This document shows, in pieces, positions 59,096 to 64,000 of a stretch of DNA of 64,000 bases. The position numbers and the translations under genes were made by a program. The first letter of the stretch is position 1. Each line of letters opens with the position of its first letter. The notes beneath the pieces are model-generated. The model ran no database searches. It saw only the letters and a list, made by a program, of their open reading frames with translations, and had not been told where the DNA came from. The DNA is from Pedobacter africanus (lineage in GTDB: Bacteria > Bacteroidota > Bacteroidia > Sphingobacteriales > Sphingobacteriaceae): contig NZ_FWXT01000001.1 in assembly GCF_900176535.1 (NCBI RefSeq), positions 2,418,001 through 2,482,000 on the forward strand. The letters run 5' to 3'.

Positions 59096-62000
59096 TTATA
59101 CCTTATCGTAAAGCCAAACCCTAAGCAGCGAGATCAGCTGGTCAATATCCACCGGCTTGGAAATATAGTCAGACGCTCCTGCAGCAATACATTTCTCCCG
59201 GTCACCCATCATCGCCTTGGCGGTCACGGCAAGAACCGGCAACTGTTTATAGGCGGCCATCTTCCTGATTTCCTTTGTCGTCTCATATCCGTCCATTTCC
59301 GGCATCATCATGTCCATCAGCACGATATCCACCAACGGGTTCTCTTTAAGTACCTGCAGGGCTTCTTTGCCATCTGTAGCGGCCAGCACTTTCATCTTAT
59401 GCTGCTCCAAAGCTTTGGTCAAAGAAAAGATGTTCCTCACATCATCGTCTGCTATCAGGACAGTCTTATTGTTCAGCACCTCATACAGGCCGCCGAGTTT
59501 TTCTGTATTTGTCTTCTTCTGCCTGCTCTCGTCCCCCTGCTCTTCAACCAGGTGCAGGAAGAGCGCCGCCTCATCTAAAATACGCTGGTAGGAATGTGCA
59601 GTTTTAACCACAATGGAGTCCGCATACTGTTTGATACGGCTCTCTTCCCCCTTGGATAAGTTCTTGCCGGTAAAAATGATGATCGGCAGGTTTTCAAGCC
59701 CTTTACTTTTCTTAATGGTTTCCAGTGTTTCATAAGCATTCTTATCGGGAATGCCCATATCCAGGATCACACAATCCACTTCCTGCTTGTTCAGCGCATC
59801 AATGCTTTCTGTCACATTGCCCGCCACTTCGGTATGGATGCTGTAATTGCTCAAAAAATAACTTAGCGCCTCCGCATGTTGCTTGTTTTCCTCTACAATC
59901 AGTACTTTTTTAGGATATTTGCTTAAGGCCTGTTCCAACTTTTGAAAGATCTGCTGCATGTGCTCCAGCGCAACAGGTTTGTTAATAAAATCGACGGCCC
60001 CCTTTAACAGGCTCTCCTTTTTTACTTCAAGCGACGACATGATGTGCACCGGGATTGGCCGTGTAGCTGGGTTCGACTTCAGCTCCTCCATCACCTGCCA
60101 GCCGTCTTTAACCGGCAATTGTATATCCAGCAATATCGCCAGGGGCTTATAGTGATTGGCCAGCTCTATACCAACATCTCCCCTTACGGCAACAATGCCC
60201 TTATAGTTTCTTTTTCGTGTAAAGCCCAGCAGTGTTTTTGCAAAATTGGTATCATCTTCAATGATAAGGATTATCTTGTCTTCCGGCCCGATATGGTCAC
60301 GGTCATCTTCGATATCTTTAGGGATGCGGTCAACTGTAAACCGTTCGGCGATAACGGGCTCCGGCTTTTCCACAAAAACCGGCGCCGCCAGCACATCCTG
60401 CACCGCTTCAGGCTTTTCCATTACGCTCCGGACTACCGGCAATGAAAATGTAAACTCGCTGCCCACATGTTCCTTGCTGGTCAGCGTGATCTCTCCGCCC
60501 AGCAGTTTAGACAACTCCCGGCTAATGGAAAGCCCTAATCCCGTTCCCCCAAACTTGCGGCGGGTAGAGCCATCGGCCTGCTGAAAAGCTTCAAATATCA
60601 ACCCCTGCTTATCCCTCGGGATGCCTATGCCTGTGTCTGTAACTTTAAACAATACGTTTTTACCGTCTTCAGCCTTAGTCACTGTCAGCGCAACCTTTCC
60701 GGCAGTGGTAAATTTAATGGCATTGGAAAGCAGGTTCTTTAAAATCTGCTCCAGGCGCATCTTATCGGTATTGATCTGTAAAAGCTCGTCTTCAACATCA
60801 ATCACAAGATCCAGGGCCTTATTTTTTGCCAGTGGGGCAAACAACGAGCGCATATCCGTAACCACCTCTGCAAGATTCACGTCCGAAAATTCAAGCTTCA
60901 TTTTCCCGGCCTCAATTTTAGACAGGTCAAGAATCTCATCAATCAAAGCCAGCAATCCCTGTCCGGAGCTTTGTATCACCTCGGCATATTCAATATATTC
61001 CTTATCCAGCTCCTTATTTTCAGACATCAGTTTTGACAGCAGCAAAATCGAATTTAAAGGGGTACGCAGTTCATGTGACATATTGGCCAGGAATTCTGAT
61101 TTGTACTTTGTGCTTTGCTCCAGCTGTTCTGCCTTGTGTTGTATATCCAGGTTCCGTTCCTGGATCAGCTGGTTCTTTTCTTCCAGCAAACTTGTACGCT
61201 CTTCCAATTCCTGGTTACTTTGCAAAAGTTCTTCCTGCTGCACCCGGAGTTCCTCTTCTGAGGTCTGGATCCGCTGTGTCTGAGCTTCCAGTTCGGCATT
61301 TAAGCCTTCCAGTTCCCGGTGCTGCGCCTGCAGTTCTTCTGCCTGGGCCTGGGTTTCCTCTAAAAACTCCTGCAGCCTTTTCCGGTTTTGTGAACCATGA
61401 ATGGCAATTCCGATATTGTGCGAAATGTTATGGAGAAATTCGAGATGAAGGGGAGTGTAAGTATGCAGACTGCCAAATTCCATCACACCGGTCACAATGC
61501 CGTCCCTGATCACAGGAACCGCCACAACATTTCTGGGCCTTGTGTTCCCCGCCGCATAGCTGATGGTCAGTTCTCCCTCAGGGATCTCATTGATCAGCAT
61601 TTGTTTTCCCGATTGCAAAGCCTGTCCCGCCAGCCCCTCTCCGGCTTTTAGCTGTGCTGTTTTATGCCCATCCATCAAAGCATAACTTCCCGCAAGATGA
61701 AGCATTTTATCTTCTTCCAGCAGGTAAAATGCCGCAACCTGACTATGGGTGTGTTCAATTATACATTCCAGGATATCATTGGCCAGCTCAGGTACACTTT
61801 TTTCGCCTACCATTTTATCGTTCAATGCCGCTATGGCCGATTGCAGCCATTCCTTATCCGCCAGTAATGAAAAAGAATACTGTAAGGATTCGGCCATGCT
61901 GTTCAACGAGCCTGCCAGGCTCCCCAGGTCATCCCTTTCGGCCTCATCAAGCCGCACCTGGTAATCCCCTTTGGAAATCTGGCCTGCAATTCCCTGGATA

Positions 62001-62686
62001 ACAGCAATCCTGTTGTCCATTTCTTCACGCTTTCGCTGCAACTCCTGCTGTAATTGGATGCGGACGTTAAAATCGTGAGAGACTTTGCGGTAAAAAAAGA
62101 AAGTGATCAAAACCGCAATGATAGCGGCCAGGATAATGAGCATTGGTGTATAGCCGGCCAGCTTGTTCATATCGGCTGTTCGCAGCTCCAGCAAGCGTTT
62201 CTCCTCTGTCTGCATCAATTTGATCAAATCACGAGCGGCATCCATATAGGTTTTTCCGTTCACCAGCTCTGCAACGCTTACATTCCCGCCCCTGCTTTTT
62301 ATTCCAACGGTCTTCTGCAAGATCTCCAGCCGGCCTACAATAATCTCACGCAGTTTCTTAACATTCTTTTGCTGTACCGGATTGTCCCTGGTCTCTTTAC
62401 CTACCTCATCCAGCAGATAAAGCGCATTTTGCTTTGCGCCTACATAGGGGGCCAAAAAATCTTTTTCCCCAGTCAGCAAATACCCTCGCTGTCCGGTTTC
62501 AGCATCTTTTAAGGTAGAAATCACCCCATCCAGCTTGGTCATGACTTCATTGCTGTGCGCTACCATCTCTCCGCTCCTGATGAGATTTTTGATACTGATG
62601 TAAGAGGCCAGCGAGGTAATGAACAATACCAGCAACGATAGCCCCAAACCAATGCGAAGGTTATTTTTTATAGATTTTTTACTCAT
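59096..62686 (-). CDS. Hybrid histidine kinase: CHASE3-HAMP-GAF-HisKA-HATPase with three receivers
   Basis: 1196 residues. TM1 lies at about 12-32 and TM2 at about 183-202, enclosing a CHASE3-like sensor (TGQRGYLLTGEKDFLAPY). A HAMP domain (about 225-280), a GAF domain (about 290-440) and a Glu/Gln-rich coiled coil (about 440-530) precede the kinase. The His is in LANMSHELRTPLNSI (about 538). The ATPase has DTGIGIPRDKQGLIFEAF and GTGLGLSIS. Three receivers follow, with acceptor Asp near 849 (AILLDIQLP), 974 (CVILDMGIP) and 1125 (IVLMDMMMP). The long coiled coil is the likeliest methylation target if CheR acts on this protein. Confidence 0.93.
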   Translation of the reverse strand: MSKKSIKNNLRIGLGLSLLVLFITSLASYISIKNLIRSGEMVAHSNEVMTKLDGVISTLKDAETGQRGYLLTGEKDFLAPYVGAKQNALYLLDEVGKETRDNPVQQKNVKKLREIIVGRLEILQKTVGIKSRGGNVSVAELVNGKTYMDAARDLIKLMQTEEKRLLELRTADMNKLAGYTPMLIILAAIIAVLITFFFYRKVSHDFNVRIQLQQELQRKREEMDNRIAVIQGIAGQISKGDYQVRLDEAERDDLGSLAGSLNSMAESLQYSFSLLADKEWLQSAIAALNDKMVGEKSVPELANDILECIIEHTHSQVAAFYLLEEDKMLHLAGSYALMDGHKTAQLKAGEGLAGQALQSGKQMLINEIPEGELTISYAAGNTRPRNVVAVPVIRDGIVTGVMEFGSLHTYTPLHLEFLHNISHNIGIAIHGSQNRKRLQEFLEETQAQAEELQAQHRELEGLNAELEAQTQRIQTSEEELRVQQEELLQSNQELEERTSLLEEKNQLIQERNLDIQHKAEQLEQSTKYKSEFLANMSHELRTPLNSILLLSKLMSENKELDKEYIEYAEVIQSSGQGLLALIDEILDLSKIEAGKMKLEFSDVNLAEVVTDMRSLFAPLAKNKALDLVIDVEDELLQINTDKMRLEQILKNLLSNAIKFTTAGKVALTVTKAEDGKNVLFKVTDTGIGIPRDKQGLIFEAFQQADGSTRRKFGGTGLGLSISRELSKLLGGEITLTSKEHVGSEFTFSLPVVRSVMEKPEAVQDVLAAPVFVEKPEPVIAERFTVDRIPKDIEDDRDHIGPEDKIILIIEDDTNFAKTLLGFTRKRNYKGIVAVRGDVGIELANHYKPLAILLDIQLPVKDGWQVMEELKSNPATRPIPVHIMSSLEVKKESLLKGAVDFINKPVALEHMQQIFQKLEQALSKYPKKVLIVEENKQHAEALSYFLSNYSIHTEVAGNVTESIDALNKQEVDCVILDMGIPDKNAYETLETIKKSKGLENLPIIIFTGKNLSKGEESRIKQYADSIVVKTAHSYQRILDEAALFLHLVEEQGDESRQKKTNTEKLGGLYEVLNNKTVLIADDDVRNIFSLTKALEQHKMKVLAATDGKEALQVLKENPLVDIVLMDMMMPEMDGYETTKEIRKMAAYKQLPVLAVTAKAMMGDREKCIAAGASDYISKPVDIDQLISLLRVWLYDKV

Positions 62687-62697
62687 AAATTTCTGTT

Positions 62698-63822
62698 TTA
62701 ATCTGTTACCGGAACAGTGTTCAGCGGCAGGGTGAAATAAAATTCCGAACCCTCGCCCAATTTACTTTTAACCCCCACTTCACCACCATGACGGTTAATA
62801 ATTTCGGCCGAGATATACAAGCCTATGCCTAAACCCTGGAAATGGATGGAAGTTTCTTCAACCCTATAAAATTTTTCAAATACATGTTTCTGCAGCTCTG
62901 GTTCAATACCTATTCCGAAATCACGAACCCCCAGGTATAATTTGTCGCCTGTGGTATGCAGGTTGATCTCTACTCTGCTCGTTCCCGGAGAGTATTTAAT
63001 GGCATTGGTCAGAAAGTTAACGATCACCTGCTCAATACGCATCTCATCGGCATAAATCTGCTGGGGCGCAGTCCCTTTTCTAATGAAATTAAATTCCGGA
63101 TTGGCCTGATGTATGATCTCCAGAACGCCATCCAGCAAGGTATCCAGTACAAAATGTTTTTTGTTGAATTTAAGTTTCCCGCTCTCTATTTTGGAAATAT
63201 CCAGCAAATCGGCAATCAGTTCATTGAGTTTTTCCAATTGCACCTGCGCTTTGGCCAGGTGCTTCTTAACCGTAGGGATATCGCCTTTGTCCACACTTCT
63301 GCCCAGCAGCTGTACGTAGCCCTTTACACTGGTTAAAGGTGTTTTTAACTCATGACTGGCAATACTGATGAATTCATCTTTTTTACGCTCCGCCTTTTTT
63401 CTGAATTCAATTTCATCCAGCAGGGCTTTCTGTATTTCTATGAGTTTCCGGCTTTGCTCGTAAATGCGGTAAAAGGTTTTTACCTTTAACAGCAGGATAT
63501 CCATATCCACAGGTTTAGTGATGTAATCCAGGCCCCCTGATGAATATCCCCTGGTGATAAATTTAAGCTCTGTATTTGCTGCTGATAAAAAGATGATCGC
63601 TGTTTCTTTAGCTTTGCTGTATCCCGAAATCGCTTCTGCAACCTCAAACCCATCCATTCCAGGCATCTGTACATCCAGGATGATCAGCACATATTCATTT
63701 CTAAGTACTTTTTTTAAGGCTTCTTCTCCCGATGACGCGGTATCTACTTCAAAATTATGCCGTTCCAGCACCTTTTTTAAAGAGATCAGGTTCTCCGGGG
63801 TATCATCTACTATTAATATCAT
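62698..63822 (-). CDS. Receiver-histidine kinase fusion (REC-HisKA-HATPase)
   Basis: 374 residues, soluble. An N-terminal receiver (VDDTPENLISLKKVL; Asp about 53 in LIILDVQMPGMDGFEV) is joined to a HisKA domain (His about 156 in ISIASHELKTPLTSVKG) and an ATPase domain (DFGIGIEPELQKHVFEKF; GLGIGLYISAEI). It has no output domain, so the receiver probably controls the kinase in cis, a phosphorelay layout. It is the first gene of the six-gene operon, 11 bases before the hybrid kinase gene. Confidence 0.93.
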   Translation of the reverse strand: MILIVDDTPENLISLKKVLERHNFEVDTASSGEEALKKVLRNEYVLIILDVQMPGMDGFEVAEAISGYSKAKETAIIFLSAANTELKFITRGYSSGGLDYITKPVDMDILLLKVKTFYRIYEQSRKLIEIQKALLDEIEFRKKAERKKDEFISIASHELKTPLTSVKGYVQLLGRSVDKGDIPTVKKHLAKAQVQLEKLNELIADLLDISKIESGKLKFNKKHFVLDTLLDGVLEIIHQANPEFNFIRKGTAPQQIYADEMRIEQVIVNFLTNAIKYSPGTSRVEINLHTTGDKLYLGVRDFGIGIEPELQKHVFEKFYRVEETSIHFQGLGIGLYISAEIINRHGGEVGVKSKLGEGSEFYFTLPLNTVPVTD

Positions 63823-63849
63823 TATTTAAACATAAATAAAGGCTTTACT

Positions 63850-63903
63850 CTTGTATAACACTTTGCAGCTAAAATTATACAAGTTTATAAGTTTAAACTT
63901 ATA
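63850..63903. promoter_or_regulatory. Operator-like inverted repeats upstream of the signalling operon
   Basis: CTTGTATAA (63850-63858) and TTATACAAG (63875-63883) form a perfect 9-bp inverted repeat with a 16-base spacer. Beside it is an 18-bp perfect palindrome, TATAAGTTTAAACTTATA (63886-63903). They lie 28-81 bases before the start of the REC-kinase gene on the minus strand. The rest of the 178 bases to the window edge holds no gene I can support. Confidence 0.45.
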
Positions 63904-64000
63904 TATCATCATTTTGTTGCAAAAGGTCTAATTATAAATTATAACCTGTTGGAATTAAAAGTATCTCCCTGCCTGAAATCGCCGGTATCAAATCCTTTTT

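Noticed and set aside
1..64000. CRISPR array, insertion sequence or genomic island
   Set aside because: No regular direct repeats, transposase, integrase or terminal repeats seen; gene content is mostly core metabolism and signalling.

Overview
The window looks like chromosomal core sequence from a Bacteroidota bacterium, most likely Sphingobacteriaceae and Pedobacter-like. The support is: a SusC/SusD pair with an ECF sigma factor and FecR anti-sigma factor; promoters of the Bacteroidota form TAnnTTTG (a few TAnnTTCG) placed very close to start codons; little use of Shine-Dalgarno sequences; an arginine pathway with the N-acyl-ornithine type of transcarbamylase; and a glutaminyl-tRNA synthetase. 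I see no rRNA, tRNA, CRISPR array, insertion sequence, prophage or attachment site. The genus is an inference from gene content.

Layout. 1-2944: tail of rnc, a secreted CarboxypepD_reg-like protein, then yicC-gmk-nadD. 2941-6932: a short RsmI-like methylase, a secreted DUF6600 protein, and prfC ending in a strong two-way terminator. 6941-14961 (all minus): ECF sigma, FecR anti-sigma, SusC, SusD and a TlpA-like thioredoxin, a complete nutrient-uptake unit with trans-envelope signalling. 14962-15626: non-coding by ordinary calling, but it holds the most interesting site of the window, a compact unit of 9-12-9 direct repeats, a full promoter, a 28-codon ORF and an intrinsic terminator. 15627-24721 (minus): a nine-gene arginine operon (GNAT, argG, argC, argD, argF', argB, proC, argE', argH) preceded by a long leader with an arginine-rich 44-codon ORF.

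25063-33812: an FAD oxidoreductase, an M28 peptidase, ybaB, a UPF0173 hydrolase, polA, a Gly-rich secreted protein and a repair/modification group (tag, an Atl-type alkyltransferase-like protein, trmB). 33933-39615: GDP-L-fucose synthase, OxyR with both redox cysteines, a Mn/Fe superoxide dismutase, tadA, csaA, a LysE exporter and an RlmI-type methyltransferase. 39622-45700 (minus): a DUF6814/MHS transporter pair, an NA37 nucleoid protein, TerC, and an ECF sigma/membrane regulator/DUF4097 beta-solenoid operon. 45848-54307: aspS, a small envelope-protein cluster (conserved protein, holin-like, YtxH, AI-2E transporter), an NtrC-type regulator, an enoyl-CoA hydratase with a stand-alone B12-binding protein, and glnS.

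54337-64000: a lipoprotein amidase, an M49 dipeptidyl peptidase III lipoprotein, then a six-gene minus-strand signalling operon: a REC-kinase, a three-receiver hybrid kinase, a receiver, CheR, CheB and a receiver, with no chemoreceptor or flagellar gene nearby.

Functions are read from protein motifs and family knowledge without any database search. Start codons were moved from the longest ORF where a promoter box, a neighbouring stop codon or the family's usual N-terminus argued for it.
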